From: Bolinopsis microptera
Taxonomy: Eukaryota; Ctenophora; Tentaculata; Lobata; Bolinopsidae
Assembly: GCF_026151205.1 (NCBI RefSeq)
Contig: NC_087081.1
Coordinates: forward strand, 10,355,113 to 10,419,112
Length of the DNA stretch: 64,000 nt
Direction of reading: 5' to 3'
Positions 35,529 through 48,225 of the stretch are shown one piece after another. The notes under the pieces were generated by a model. The model had not been told where the DNA came from and did no database searches. It worked only from the letters and a program-made list of their open reading frames with translations. The position numbers and the translations under genes are program-made. The first letter of the stretch is position 1; each line of letters opens with the position of its first letter.

Positions 35529-38500
35529 GTAAAGAGGTATGCCTAGTCTGTGCGAAGTTCATTAACGTAGGACAATTCATTGTTGAATGCTGTGAATGCG
35601 ACTGTCCAATGCACCATAAGTGCTATACCAAATCCATTAACAATGACACATTATCTGACGATTTTTACTGTCCCAAGTGCGTACATTTAGCAGTTATTCG
35701 TTACAATCCATTTCGACTTGCATGCACTAATTTAAGTGATATTGAAAGTAGTGAAGTGGATGACACTATCATAAAAGTAGATCAAATACTAAATAACTGC
35801 GTATCGTACAATGTCAAGGAATTCAACAAAGCACTAGATAATCAAATGAATGAATTTTCATCGCTTCTCTTCCAAAACATCGACGGCAATAAGTCAAATT
35901 TCGACACTTTCGCTATTGAATCCCATAGGCTCACCAAGAAATTCTCGATCATAGCCTTAGTGGAAACAAATGAAGGTCCTGAATCCAGCAGTTTGTATCA
36001 ATTAACTGGATACAACAGTTTCTACCAAAACACAATACCAGATAAAAAAAAGGGCACTGGAGTAGCTCTCTATGTTTGTGACACTCTTAGTGCCAGAGTA
36101 AACGGCAATGTATCCCATATCACTGAACATTTAGAAACTCTTTTTGTGGCCGTAAGTAGTACAACTTCCCCAGTAACAGTTGGTGTAATGTACCGTCCTC
36201 CAAGTGGTAATGTCAATGTTGCACTATCTGAACTCTCTGACATCCTTGACAGTCTCCCCAAGTGTAGTTACCTAGCGGGTGATTTTAACATTGATTTACA
36301 CGATAAGAATAGCACAATCGTACAACGCTATGAAGAAATACTATTAAGTAAAGGATTTTTCCCCCTAATTTCGTTAGCAACACATGAGAAAACAGGCTGC
36401 AAAGCATCCTGTATTGATAACATAATAACTAACGACGTAGAGAGTATAGTAGCTTCTGGAATACTGACTGACCGTATATCACACCAATCACCCATCTTCC
36501 AAATCTTTGATAGAAACTTGGACTCTAGCAGAATTGACCTGAAATACAAACAGTATTATGATTACAACAAACCGAATGTAAAAGCTTTTTTACAGACTCT
36601 GGAACATGATCTCAATAATAATGTTATCGACAATTTTACAACATTTCACGACATATTTAAGGACTGTATAGATAGAACTTGTAAGTTAGAAACCCCTAAA
36701 TGCTCTAAAAGAACAGCACTGAACAACCCATGGATTACACCAGACCTTGTGGTCAAAATTTCATATCAGCACGAACTTTACGATAAATGGGTAAAGGTCA
36801 GAAAAGTTAAATGTAAATTTGGGGAAATTGAAAATAAAGGGGGGACATGCCAATGCCCAATATGTTGCTCAAAACGTGACAAGTATAAAAATACAGTGAC
36901 TGCAGGCGGAAGGTCAAAAAAGATCGCCGCAATGCTCAATCTAAGTTCTATGGTGGAAAATTTGCAGAGTTGCACGGAAACAGTAAAAAGACGTGGGAAT
37001 TAATTAACCAAATACGGGGTAAACGAAAACGACAAACCATACCTCTATTTACTATCAATAATGAAAAAATTACTAATCGTAGGGTAATAGCTAATGAGTT
37101 TAATAAGTACTTTGTCTCCCTAGCTTCTAATCTTAACGAGGCATACAATGAAATCGGCGAACTAGTAATTAATGGCATCCCCAGTATCTATGACTACCTA
37201 CCAAAATCCAACACGACCAGTATTTACATGCATGATTGTACAATCGATGAAGTATGTAAAATAATATCAGAATTGAAAAATGGCAAATCGTCTGATATCC
37301 CAATACATGTTGTAAAAGCGTCATCCAGAATTATCGCCCCCCCCCCCTATTATCTGTACTATACAATGAATGTTTGAAGGAGGGAATATTCCCGGACGAT
37401 TTAAAGATTGGCAGGATCAGTCCCATATACAAGAAAGAAAATGAAGAATTACTTGAAAACTATAGACCAGTCTCTACCTTAGCCGTATTTGGTAAGTTAT
37501 TCGAGAAAATTATATATAGTAGGCTATACAGCTTTTTCCAGTCACAAAATATGATCTATGAAAATCAGTGTGGATTCCGTAAAAATCACTCTACAAGTCA
37601 TGCCCTGAATTTCTCAGTGAATTATATAGAATCATGCCTTAATAAAAAGCAGCACGTGCTCGGAATATTCATTGATCTAAGCAAAGCATTCGATACCATC
37701 TCAGCTGACAAATTACTGAGTAAGCTAGATAATTACCGAATTCGAGGCAATGCCAACAAACTCATTGCTAGTTATCTCTCTAATAGATATCAATACGTCT
37801 CGGTCCTAGGAGAAGAGTCTGACAAGCTTCCAGTTCTCTTTGGAGTACCCCAGGGATCTTGTCTTGGTCCGTTACTATTTATTATTTATATCAACGACCT
37901 ATATAGGGCAACTGAACTAGGCAAGTTCATTCTATTTGCTGACGATACAAATATATTTGTTGCGGATGAATGTAAGATAAAGTTATATGAACGAGCAAAC
38001 CAAAGTCTCAAACTGGTACAACTGTATATGAAATGTAATCTCCTGCATATTAACATTAAGAAATGCTGTTACATTCACTTTAAACCAACGAATAGAAAAA
38101 GCAAGGTAGAACATAATGAAGAAGAACACGTACTTACTCTAAACAATGTAGTAATAAAGCAAGTCAAAAAGGTGAAATTTCTTGGTGTTATTATTGATGA
38201 TCAGCTTAAATGGGATGCTCATATACGGTCGCTCAACACAAAGCTGAAATGTGAAAGTGGGAAAATTTGTAGAATACGGCACATTATTTCAGAAAAACTC
38301 TACAAAGAACTGTACTACACACTATTTGAATCACACTTGCGATTTGGGATATCAGTATGGGGTGGCCTTAGTAACAACAGGCTTGAACCAATATTTATCA
38401 CTCAGAAGAAATGTGTTAGAATACTATTTGGTAACCGAGAGGCGTACTTAGAAAAGTTTAGAACTTGTGCTAGAACACGAAGTAAAGACAAGCAAAAATT

Positions 38501-38888
38501 AGGAAGCGACTTCTATGAAAAACAGCACACAAAACCGCTATTTAAGAAAAATGGTTTACTAACCATACACAGTTTGTTCAAACACACTTGTTTATTGGAA
38601 ATGTTCAAAATCAATAAATTAGAATCCCCAGTCCCACTCCTAAATCTATTTCACAGATCATCAAGACGTGCTGATCGATTCATCACTCCAACCCCATCCA
38701 CCTCCTTCATATATCAATCGACAAAAATGTGGAACGATTGTAGAAACACTGCTAGCAATATCAACTTCTCTACATCAACGAACCTTGTAAAATCCACAAT
38801 AAAAAAGGAGTTATTCGGCATGCAGTCCAGGTACGACGAAATAGATTGGTGTGAACTGAACTTCGATTCCAACGAACTGAAATTCTAA
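35486..38888 (+). pseudogene. CR1-like LINE ORF2: PHD finger, endonuclease, reverse transcriptase (two frameshifts)
   Basis: The frame is open from 35486 but has no ATG before 35609, which lies inside the zinc finger (CLVCAKFI ... CCECDCPMHHKC ... CPKC). The best start candidate is CTG at 35525, overlapping the ORF1 TGA. Endonuclease: LFQNIDGN, ALVETNE, GDFNIDL, SCIDNIITN, SHQSPIF. Frame changes occur near 36937 and in an 11-C run at 37337-37347. Reverse transcriptase: GIFIDLSKAFDT, FGVPQGSCLGPLLF, FADDTNIF. The C-terminal region contains CARTR, shared with the minus-strand copy. The C-run could be a sequencing error; if so only one real break remains. Confidence 0.92.
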
Positions 38889-39105
38889 TGTCTACTCAAT
38901 GAAGATATGCTGAGCGCTAAAGCCGATTGAAGTGTTAATGTCTAAAGTATAAAATTTCGGCGGTCACGCCGCGCATTTTGCGCGCTGTGCCGCTATTTTT
39001 GGCCCATCTTATCAGATATTATTTACAATGTACTCGCACAGTACATGCAGGGCATGCCTCAAGATCATATTAGTGTAGGAATCATTATGTTTTCAACAAT
39101 TCATT

Positions 39106-40965
39106 TAGGGACTACCGGTGGGTGATGAATAATTGAGAATCCAACAGGATCTTGTTCTCTTCATTGTGCTGATTCCGGGAAGCATTCGTTTTACGCTCTA
39201 GTCATATTAAAATCGAGATATCGGTCATTGAAAAATGAGTAATTATAGGCCTGTCAATGATTGCAGCCCAATTAAGAGCTGATCAGTTGCAGCTACTTGT
39301 GCCATATAAGGGATAACTGAAGTCACGTGACCGCCAATCCTATCACGTGACCTTGATTCGTAAATCCTTGGTCACGTGATCACATTCGTAACGTGTCGAA
39401 TGCTGACTAGGATATCTCGTGACGTCACCAGAGCTCAAGCTCCCTGACCAGGCCTCATATGGAATAATATAGTGTATCACGTGTAATTGGATCCAATTAA
39501 GAGGAGTTGCGCAATTATCGCAGCATCTCGATCTGGTACCCAGCAGGCAGCTGGGCCAGAGATTTTAAAGATAAAATAGAAGGATTTCTTGTTAAGGTAA
39601 ATCGAAGCGAAAATCATGTAACCCTATGTTTTTGATGACGCTGAACACGATAAAACTGGTTATAATGTTCATACTTCAGGGGAAATTGCTTTAAAATGCA
39701 ATTGAATGTCATCAATTTATTATGAGCTGAGTAGCTTATCGGTTGGTTATACTGCATACTGCAGCATCTCTGCGAATCCTTATAATTGTAAACAACGAAG
39801 CCTGAGCTGTACTTCTCAGGTTGTGTGTGTGGTTATACTTATGCTGTTATGGGACAGATCTCAGGTTGAAAAGACGAAGGAATTGTTTTTCCGAATATTT
39901 GATAAAGTTTCAGTTTAACAAATACAGAGTCAGATATCTACAAATAATATAACAACAAAGCCGGTGCTTATTGCAAATTCTTATTTTTCGCGCAATTTAC
40001 ACGTGGGCACTCATTATTTGGCAACATTACAGCAAATTAAAATGAGCGTGCAATTGCGAAGTAATCGCACAGTTAACCATGGCAACCCTAAATGAAATGT
40101 TGACAGTTGTCTCAATTTGCACGTGGGCGGTCTTAGAGAAAACTTGGATTATAATATGGAGTGATCATTTCTAAAAAAGCTTTCTTGATTTAACAATGAA
40201 GTTGTCTGAGTACATAAACGGAACTATAACTACCCTTCCAAGCCAGCCGCCGTCGAACAAGGATGTTCTTCGGTTTTTTCTGTTTCACAAAGAAGAACGA
40301 CCATTGCACATAATGGAACAAATATCGCTAGCTGCAGAAAAAATGGTCACCCATTTCAGCTCCCTTGAAGTTTACAGCCGAACTGAGTTCTTTTCATCTT
40401 CCAACTTGAACAAGTAAGTGCTAGTTAGACGCTTATATCTTTATATGTAACTGTACAGTGAAATCTTTCTCAGACACACTATAGTTTTGCTAATCGACGT
40501 TGTCCATTTAACAACAAAAGTCGCTTTTAAAAAGAGATTTAAGGATATAATAAGACAGCTCCCTTTTATTCATTTTCTTAATGCTAAGGTAATGTTAATT
40601 CAGGAAGATCAAGGTCCTTTACGAAAAATTAAAAAAGCGTAAAAACATGCGGAAAAGGGAAGCGATCGATAATTTTGAGACCTTCTTGGAGAAGGAGTTC
40701 ATTCTTGGAATCGTGAACGATCCTCAAGCTCATGTTCTTAATCGTGACTTCAGTTATCCCTTATATGGCACAAGTAGCTGCAACTGATCAGCTCTTAATT
40801 GGGCTGCAATCATTGACAGGCCTATAATTACTCATTTTTCAATGACCGATATCTCGATTTTTAATATGACTAGAGCGTAAAACGAATGCTTCCCGGAATC
40901 AGCACAATGAAGAGAACAAGATCCTGTTGGATTCTCAATTATTCATCACCCACCGGTAGTCCCTA
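39106..40965. mobile_element. Mutator-like DNA transposon with 223-bp inverted ends and 9-bp target duplication
   Basis: The left end TAGGGACTACCGGTGGGTGA (39106) is the reverse complement of the right end, which stops at 40965 (GGTAGTCCCTA). The inverted arms are about 39106-39328 and 40743-40965. CAATTCATT flanks the element on both sides (39097-39105 and 40966-40974), a perfect 9-bp duplication as made by Mutator-like elements. It carries a small two-exon gene and CACGTGAC-rich sequence (39318-39420). No transposase was seen. Confidence 0.9.
40196..40787 (+). CDS. Two-exon 133-residue gene inside the Mutator-like element
   Basis: Exon 1 40196-40413 (MKLSEYINGTITTLPSQPPS ... NKDVLRFFLFHKEERP), donor AA|GTAAGT; exon 2 40604-40787 after ATTCAG, phase 2. 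Exon 2 encodes KIKVLYEKLKKRKNMRKREA and NFETFLEKEF, ending TSSCN. The last 14 codons and the stop lie inside the right inverted repeat. The NKDVL..FF..HKE and YEKLKK.KN..KRE..F pattern recalls, from memory, a repeat-encoded protein family abundant in cnidarian genomes; its function is not known to me. Splicing is inferred from the frame only. Confidence 0.62.
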
Positions 40966-40999
40966 CAATTCATTATATGTCGAATTCAGCAGTGGGTCC

Positions 41000-42216
41000 T
41001 CTCTTCGTCCGGTGTGTGTGTTTGTCGCATGTCTGGACTCTCGTAGTCATGTAATTTTTAATTTTTAATTTCTAATTTGTTATTTTAATTTTAATTTTAA
41101 TTTTTCAATTTTCTAAATGTGTGTTCTGCTCCGGGACTCGATTACCGTTTCGGCTTTCTTGAGACTGTAAATTTGGAAAGCCAACTATGCGGGGCGCCTG
41201 CCCACCGGCACTGAAGAGTGATCAAAGAATTAACTAAAATTTCCTAATATAACGATTGAATATAGAGTTGTTTAACCGGCGCGGCCATGGGTGTGTGGCC
41301 TAGCTTTGGCTGCACACCTATGACTGCGCTGTTGCTGGTGGACAGGCGCAGTTTTTGTTGTGCAGTAGTGTTGCAAGAGAATAAAACCAACTTATTATTT
41401 ACTAAATGGAATCAAGAATATTATTGACTATATTTGATAACGATGAATTGTAAATTTCGATCAATTTATATTCTCGGTCTCCAATTATTGAACTGCGGAA
41501 GCTGGTTGCCTCAACAATGTTGACTATGCATGGTATGACTGAATTGTAAACACGTGATAACTGAACGAAAAATAAATGATGAACATGATTCAAAAACTGT
41601 AAACCACCAAATGAATTATCGCTTAAATTTAAATAAGTATTTAAACAAAAACCATCATGTGCCGTTAAACAACAGGGCGCGGCTCATCTGGGCCACAGCA
41701 AATCGGCGAAAATGGGTTTGAAAAAGCCACTATTGGCACTCGAGTCCTTGATCTTTCCGATGGTTCACTGGGGCTTTTGAGCTGCCGTCCTTCAGCTTCT
41801 GTAAACTAAAATTACTACCAATCCAAGTTGAGGCAATCAGCCGACGCGGGGCCTTTATGGTTATATATGATATGTTTAATCTGTAATAAAGATCAAAATT
41901 CAAATTTGTTTCTCTAAAATTTGTTTCTCTAAATTTCGCGGTACCGCGAAGAAATTTAAACGAATAACATCAGTCAAAGCTTAATTACCATGTTTTTGAA
42001 AAATGTTAAAGTTTTCATGTACAACAAATAGTAATGAATGATGCATGCTTCTGGGGAAAAAATAGTAATACATTTTTTATTTTGCGTGATTACTGTTTTT
42101 CGTTTTAATTTAAATGATTATTATATGCATAAAATAAAAATTGAAATAAAAATTGGCGCGCCGCGCATATTTTTGATTTTAACTTATTTATACCGCACTA
42201 TAAAACCAAGCGCTAC
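41000..42216. other. No gene seen; repeat-like sequence
   Basis: Contains TTTTAATTT runs (41047-41110), a CG-rich segment with GCGCAGTTTTTGTTGTGCAG (41346-41365) related to the insertion in the LINE ORF1, and short AT-rich frames without protein character. Confidence 0.55.
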
Positions 42217-43799
42217 ATAAACACTCCTGCGCGCAGTGTTGTGACCTCCCTTCGTCGTAATTAGCTCGTATTCAGATTGAACAATTTTGAAGTCAAATAA
42301 ATGTTGTTTCTTTTAGACTTAAATAAACAATATGGATGTAGTCCGAAAGTAATTTGTCTACTAAATAACATTTTGAAACTATGAACAAAATTGGCGAAAA
42401 TTTGCCGTAGATGTGACCAAAAAACTACGCGCAGAACTAAATATTTCTTCATAGACGCGTGAAAATTTTTGAGTTTAACATTGAATATTTTAGCTTGGTT
42501 ATTGTAATACTTAATTTTCAAGTCTCTATCCGATAACTAAATATTTTATCTTTACGACAGTATAAAATTTGTTTGTATATTTGCTAAATTAAAAAAACAG
42601 TAGGAATAGAAACGTCGAAGGTCTTGCGCTTATTTCAGTCCCAAAATATACTCTAATCATAAACTTCATAAAACCCACTGAAAATGATGTCGACAGGCAT
42701 ATTAAGCCCTTACACCTTCCCAAATCATTTAGCAAGGATTCAGAGCCAGTTTTTAAAATTAGCTTTCGAATATCATTGTTAAGACATAAAACTATAAATA
42801 AATGAGTGCCTTTTTCTCTTTCGTCTCGATAGTTTCTCTTTCATTTTAACATTATACATTAGTAAAAGCAATCAGCGATCTTTATTAATCATATAAAGAG
42901 TAGAGTAATTGGTCCTCGTCAATGTTTAGTGTCTGATTACAGTTTCGGTCCGACCTCCACAACTGAAAAGATATTGGGGGTATTATCAGTTATGTAAATG
43001 GAAAAATTATATTTGCATCATAAAACTATGAAAACATTGAAACTAATGTTTTTGAAGGCTCGCCTATTCGTTTAAGCAATCAAATAGTCAGTGCATGCAC
43101 AGTAAAGAACAGTTGAAGGCACCGGGAATGTTTCAAATATAACCTCTGTCTACTATCAAGTATCAGACCACACACTCCACTATCCACTATGTACTATAAT
43201 GTACAATGGCAATGAAAATGTGTTCCCGCCATTTTATTTTAAAAATGCGCGCATCTTGCGCCGTGACCATGGTGGTCACAGCGCATGCTGGTGAACGGAG
43301 GTAGGCTGGTGAACGAGTTATTGGGACAAAATTGGAACATTTTGGAACATTGGTTACATCGGTTGTAGACATGCAGTGATTCCCAAACTTGGTTTGAGTG
43401 GTCCTAGGACCAATCTAAACGCTTTCCGGCCAGTTTTAAACCGTTCTGAGCACTTTTAGTTTTAGGAGAATATTAATTTTTGTTCATTTTCGTGCATTCC
43501 ATGAACCTGGGTAATTTTCATGCTCATTGGAATTTAGAAGGTAAAATAACTCACACAACAGTGCTCCCGACAAGTTTCACGGATATAGTGATTGAGTTTC
43601 TAGTCACCTAGCCTCTTGGCCTGAAAGATTTCTTGTTCGGCAGGGTGACTGCTTGAACGTCAACTTCAACCTTTCCCACTGTGCACTGCATCGAATCGAG
43701 GTAGAGTTGTTAACTGAAATATTACATTCAGTCTAGCGACCTTTAAATCTGGGTCAAACTTAGTATTTCTGAAAGTTTCGCAAAATTTTATTGATTACA

Positions 43800-44165
43800 G
43801 AGGGTGTGTCACGCCACTCTCTCCTTAAGATCTTGCAGATGTTAGCACCATACCGTACCTGTTCATTATAATAGCCCTAGACTATTGCATGAGACAAGCC
43901 TTAAGCAAGCACCCTGAAATAGGATTTACCATTAAGCCTTATAGGAGTAGGAGAGTCAAGGTGGAGAAGATATCGGTCACTGGTTTTGTGGATGACATTG
44001 CTCTGATAGCAGATACTGAAAAGGAGACAGAGACGCTGATGCAAGAGATAGAAAGGGTTGCTGCCACAGTGGGACTTGGAATGAATGAAGGGAAAAACTA
44101 AATTCATTACTCAGAACATCGAGAACCCTGATACCATCAAGTCTCTGGGTAACCATGCTGAAAGA
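43800..44165 (+). pseudogene. RTE-like reverse transcriptase fragment
   Basis: The frame 43889-44101 encodes HPEIGFTIKPYRSRRVKVEK and VTGFVDDIALIADTEKETET, which is RT motif C (FVDD) and the following helix; the sense continues in another frame to NIENPDTIKSLGNHAERK. It runs directly into the 60-bp hairpin unit at 44166. Confidence 0.75.
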
Positions 44166-44820
44166 AAGCCTGTCTCTGAAGAAGGAGAGACGATAACAAC
44201 GTGATACGATACGGTATGTTGAAATAGGAAAAAAAACAACAATTTCAGGAAAACAACAATTTTATTTAGTATCAGTTACAGCAAACAAAAAATATATTTT
44301 ATATAATATAATATAACTAGGACGAACTTTAGTTTAGAAATCTTGGGGGACTTGGAGTAGCAAGAGATTGACTAGAAGGTATATACCTTTTACCAAAAAC
44401 GTCGAAAAGAATCCTGGGTGATACAGGATCGGAGAGTACAGACCATAAAGTTTACGCACCCACCTTTGCCTCCAGAATTCTTGGTTGGTTGAAAATGTAT
44501 GCTAACTTGGTCGTTTATACTCCAAGTCCCTTTGTTAAAAGAAGTAACATTATGTACGTCTGGAGTTAACTTCATTCAATAATAACAATATCAATATAGT
44601 CAATATCAATATCAGACTAAACTATCAAATAAATTATCAAATATTATTTGTTAATTCGATCTGAATAAAAATTTAGTTAAGTTAAGATATTAAATAATTA
44701 AAAACATTACAACAAGTGGTTAAAAACGCCCAAAATTGATCTGAGAGCTTTTCAGTCTATGATACAATCATGATAGTAATATTAAGTGTGTTAAGTGTGT
44801 GCTGCTGCGATAAGAATAGA

Positions 44821-47800
44821 TTACTGCAATTTAAAATTGTTTGGATTCCAAGTATCTTTTAAATCAGCAGCCTGTACTTGTAATAATAGTGCCTTGGTTC
44901 TCAATTTTATCAAGTTAATGGAAGTTTCTAGGCAATTGCTTGAGGTTAGAATTTTTTTATGAACAGTGTTCCAAAGCTTGGCTGCAGTGAACAAAAAAGT
45001 ATTTGATTTATTAAGAAGAATAACCGTTAAACTCGTTGTACGGTTTGAAATGTTGATGGCCTCATAAAGGGAGTATGGGCAGTGGTACTTGATAATCTTA
45101 GAGAATTCTGAAATGCAATGGTACTTGAACAAGTTTTGAACTGTAAGAATTTTTAGTCTATTAAAAATGGGTTTTGTATGCTCCTTTTCAAAATGTTTAT
45201 GGCCTAATCTTTGCATACCATATGGTCTAGTTCTTGCACATGTTGATTGTTTATCTAGATATGAGTCGAGATCACCAAAAAGGATCCTTATACAGTGCTT
45301 CTGAGTGATAAAAAGACTGTCATTGGACCGTTCCTTGATGACAACACCCCAAACACTTATACCATAACTGAGATGTGATTCAAAAAGAGCATTATATATT
45401 TTCAAGTATAGTTCAGCAGGTATAGAGTGCCGGATTCTACAGATTGCACCAGTCATGGTCCGCAGCTTTTTACGGATGTAGTGCATGTGGGCAATCCAGT
45501 TTAGCTTACTATCTATAACAACACCTAAGAATTTGGTATCCTTGACTTTAGTAATAACCTTACCATCGATGAATATTGATCTAGATTCATCTAGCAGGTT
45601 AGCAAATGGTCTAGTCCGCGCACAGGTGTCATCATATTCAGAGGCAGGTTTAAAATGTATGTAGCAGCATTTGGACATGTTGATATGAAGTAGATTACAT
45701 TTCATGTAAATCGAGACATGTTTAAGTACTAAGTTGGCTTTTTTATATGTTGCTTCTCTAGATGGTCCTGATATGAAGATATTAGTGTCATCAGCATAAA
45801 GTACAAATTTCACCTCACTGTCTGAAAAACAGTTTACTATATCGTTCATATACAGTAGGAAGAGTAGTGGCCCAAGAATTGACCCTTGTGGTACTCCAAA
45901 TTTCACGTCCATTGTTACTGATGGTACATCGTTATACATAACATACTGCTTTCTGTTAGTCAAATAGCTTTTAAGTAAGGTAAGTGCTGAACCCCTAATA
46001 CCGTAGGAATTTAACTTGCTTAGAAGAATATTGTGATCAAGGGTGTCAAAGGCTTTGCTCAAGTCAATGAATATGCCCAATACATGTTTATTGCTAGCCA
46101 GAGACTTTGTAACGGAGTCTATAGATTTGTGTAGAGCATGAGTGGTAGAATGGCCTTTTCTAAATCCAAACTGTGAGTCTGTTAGTACACCTTTAGATGT
46201 GAAGAAATTATAAAGGCGTTTGTAAATGATCTTCTCAAAGATTTTTCCAAATAAAGGTAATATTGATACAGGCCGATAATTTTCAATGCATTCCTTATTG
46301 TCTTTCTTGTAAATAGGAATAACTTTACCAGTTTTAAATATACTTGGGAATGTACCACTTTGTATACATGTGTTGTAAAGCCTGGCCAAGGTACCAGCAA
46401 TGAGCTTTGCCGATTTTTTTACAACGATTATAGGTATGTCACTCGCCTTGCCATTTTGAAAATCTCTGATGACCTCGACAATCTCGTCTTCATTAGTTTC
46501 TTCAAGGTATATGGAGTCAGATACTGAATTAGACATGAACTGAGCAAATGATTCTACTGGTTCCAGAGAAATACTATTGTTTGACAATACATTTTTATTG
46601 AGATTACTTGCAAGAGATGTAAAATATTCACAAAATTTGTTAGCAATTATTCGTCTGCAAGTAACTCTCTGGCCATCTATGACAAAATCGTCCTTACATC
46701 TAGACAAATTTTTACCACGGAGTTCATTTATAACTTCCCAAGTCTTTTTCGAATTCATGCTGTACTTCTCGAATTTTTGAGTATAGCACATAGCCTTTGC
46801 CATATTTATTGACCTTTTGAGAAACTTGTCGAATTCCTTGTAGTAGATGTGCTTGTTTGGGTCCCCGTCAGGTAGTTTTAATGTACAAGTCTTCTTCCAT
46901 TCGAAATACAACCTAGCTTTCTTATCGATGGAATTAATTAGGCCCTGGGTAATCCAAGGGTTGGTTATGCTGTTACGTTTAGTGGTTCTAGGAGTTAGAA
47001 GTTTGCAAGACAAATCTATCTTTTCTTGAAATAACTGCATGAAAGAATCAAATGTGTTACAGCTGTGGTGGAACCTATCTACATCGTTTTCTATTTCAAG
47101 ACAGAGCTTTTCTAAGTTAGCATTACTATAGTCGTAGTGTATAGTAATTTTGTCTGATGAATCAGGTGTTGGCACAGAGTCAGGGGAAAGTTCAATAAGA
47201 GTGAATATAGGGTGATGGTGGGAGATCTTGTCAGATATCACACCAGAAATAAGGGTTTGATCTACTACATTGGTATGGATATTGTCAATACAGGTCCTGG
47301 AACAGCCAGGCATTTGGTGAGTTGGTACTGATATGGTTGGTATGAAGCCGTTGTTGAATATTATTTCTTGGAATTTGTCCTCTGATGGAGATGGGTCCTT
47401 CAACATGTTTATATTGAAATCACCAAGAATATATACTTTTTTGCCATTCAGTTTTGAGAGAATACATTCATATGCTTCGTTGAACAGTTCAAGTGATGCG
47501 TTTGGGGGACGGTATATAACCCCTACAACAGTTGGGTCTTGCAAGCTAGTGATGGATACGAACAGTGATTCTATGTGTTCATTACAGAGAGATAAGCCAG
47601 GGATTTTGTTAAAGTTAAAGGAGTTGTGCAGGTAAAGACACACTCCTGATCCTTTACCCTTGAACTGGTTTTTCTTTTGACAAAAATAACGTGATTGGTA
47701 ACAGGAGGAGTATCCGTTAAGCTGATACAGAGTTCCATTTTCGGGATTAGTATTTGTTTCTGCAAGACCGATAACAGAGAATTTGTGGTCGATACAAGAC

Positions 47801-48225
47801 AGCTCAACTGCAAAGTTGTCAAAGTTTGATGCATTTCCATCAATATTTAGGAATAATTTGGACAAATATTTAGCTGAATTTTTAGGTAGGATGGTAGCAT
47901 TCAACTCAGTTATGGAGAATGTTTTGCAATTTTCAAGAATCTTTGAGCTATTGTAGATAGATTCAATATAATTAACTGGCTCATCATCAATGAGGCCATT
48001 GTTTGCAAAGTGTGGAGCTTGGTAGAAAGGGTTGTACCGTACAATATCATTGGCATCAGTGCATATTTTGCAGTATGTTGCATCTCGAAATTTGGTTATG
48101 TTATCATCAGTTTTACATTTTTTGTGCATTATTTTGTCACACATCTGACAAATCAAAAATGGATGTCCAGCACGCACAGGTCTATCGCAACAGCAGCAGA
48201 TTTCGCATATCAGTTTGACTACCAT
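44821..48225 (-). CDS. CR1-like LINE ORF2, intact (1134 aa)
   Basis: Unbroken frame with ATG at 48225-48223. Residues 7-55: PHD/RING-like zinc finger (CEICCCCD ... CQMCDKIMHKKC ... CKIC). Residues about 120-345: EEP endonuclease, with E156 in LAETN, GDFN at 268-271, CIDNI at 312-316 and SHHHP at 335-339. Residues about 590-860: reverse transcriptase, with FIDLSKAFD at 719-727, FGVPQGS at 776-782 and YADD at 810-813. The C terminus includes CARTRP twice. All catalytic motifs are present, so this copy was active recently, though ORF1 of the same element is interrupted. The ATG overlaps the ORF1 stop as ATGGTAG. Confidence 0.95.
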   Translation of the reverse strand: MVVKLICEICCCCDRPVRAGHPFLICQMCDKIMHKKCKTDDNITKFRDATYCKICTDANDIVRYNPFYQAPHFANNGLIDDEPVNYIESIYNSSKILENCKTFSITELNATILPKNSAKYLSKLFLNIDGNASNFDNFAVELSCIDHKFSVIGLAETNTNPENGTLYQLNGYSSCYQSRYFCQKKNQFKGKGSGVCLYLHNSFNFNKIPGLSLCNEHIESLFVSITSLQDPTVVGVIYRPPNASLELFNEAYECILSKLNGKKVYILGDFNINMLKDPSPSEDKFQEIIFNNGFIPTISVPTHQMPGCSRTCIDNIHTNVVDQTLISGVISDKISHHHPIFTLIELSPDSVPTPDSSDKITIHYDYSNANLEKLCLEIENDVDRFHHSCNTFDSFMQLFQEKIDLSCKLLTPRTTKRNSITNPWITQGLINSIDKKARLYFEWKKTCTLKLPDGDPNKHIYYKEFDKFLKRSINMAKAMCYTQKFEKYSMNSKKTWEVINELRGKNLSRCKDDFVIDGQRVTCRRIIANKFCEYFTSLASNLNKNVLSNNSISLEPVESFAQFMSNSVSDSIYLEETNEDEIVEVIRDFQNGKASDIPIIVVKKSAKLIAGTLARLYNTCIQSGTFPSIFKTGKVIPIYKKDNKECIENYRPVSILPLFGKIFEKIIYKRLYNFFTSKGVLTDSQFGFRKGHSTTHALHKSIDSVTKSLASNKHVLGIFIDLSKAFDTLDHNILLSKLNSYGIRGSALTLLKSYLTNRKQYVMYNDVPSVTMDVKFGVPQGSILGPLLFLLYMNDIVNCFSDSEVKFVLYADDTNIFISGPSREATYKKANLVLKHVSIYMKCNLLHINMSKCCYIHFKPASEYDDTCARTRPFANLLDESRSIFIDGKVITKVKDTKFLGVVIDSKLNWIAHMHYIRKKLRTMTGAICRIRHSIPAELYLKIYNALFESHLSYGISVWGVVIKERSNDSLFITQKHCIRILFGDLDSYLDKQSTCARTRPYGMQRLGHKHFEKEHTKPIFNRLKILTVQNLFKYHCISEFSKIIKYHCPYSLYEAINISNRTTSLTVILLNKSNTFLFTAAKLWNTVHKKILTSSNCLETSINLIKLRTKALLLQVQAADLKDTWNPNNFKLQ

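Noticed and set aside
37337-37347. Programmed frameshift at the C11 run in LINE ORF2
   Set aside because: Lies inside the RT, and the other copy has no such run; a homopolymer mutation or sequencing error is simpler.
42261-42521. Transposase candidate near the left end of the 12.85-kb segment
   Set aside because: The 86-residue frame has no catalytic motif and is typical of AT-rich chance frames.
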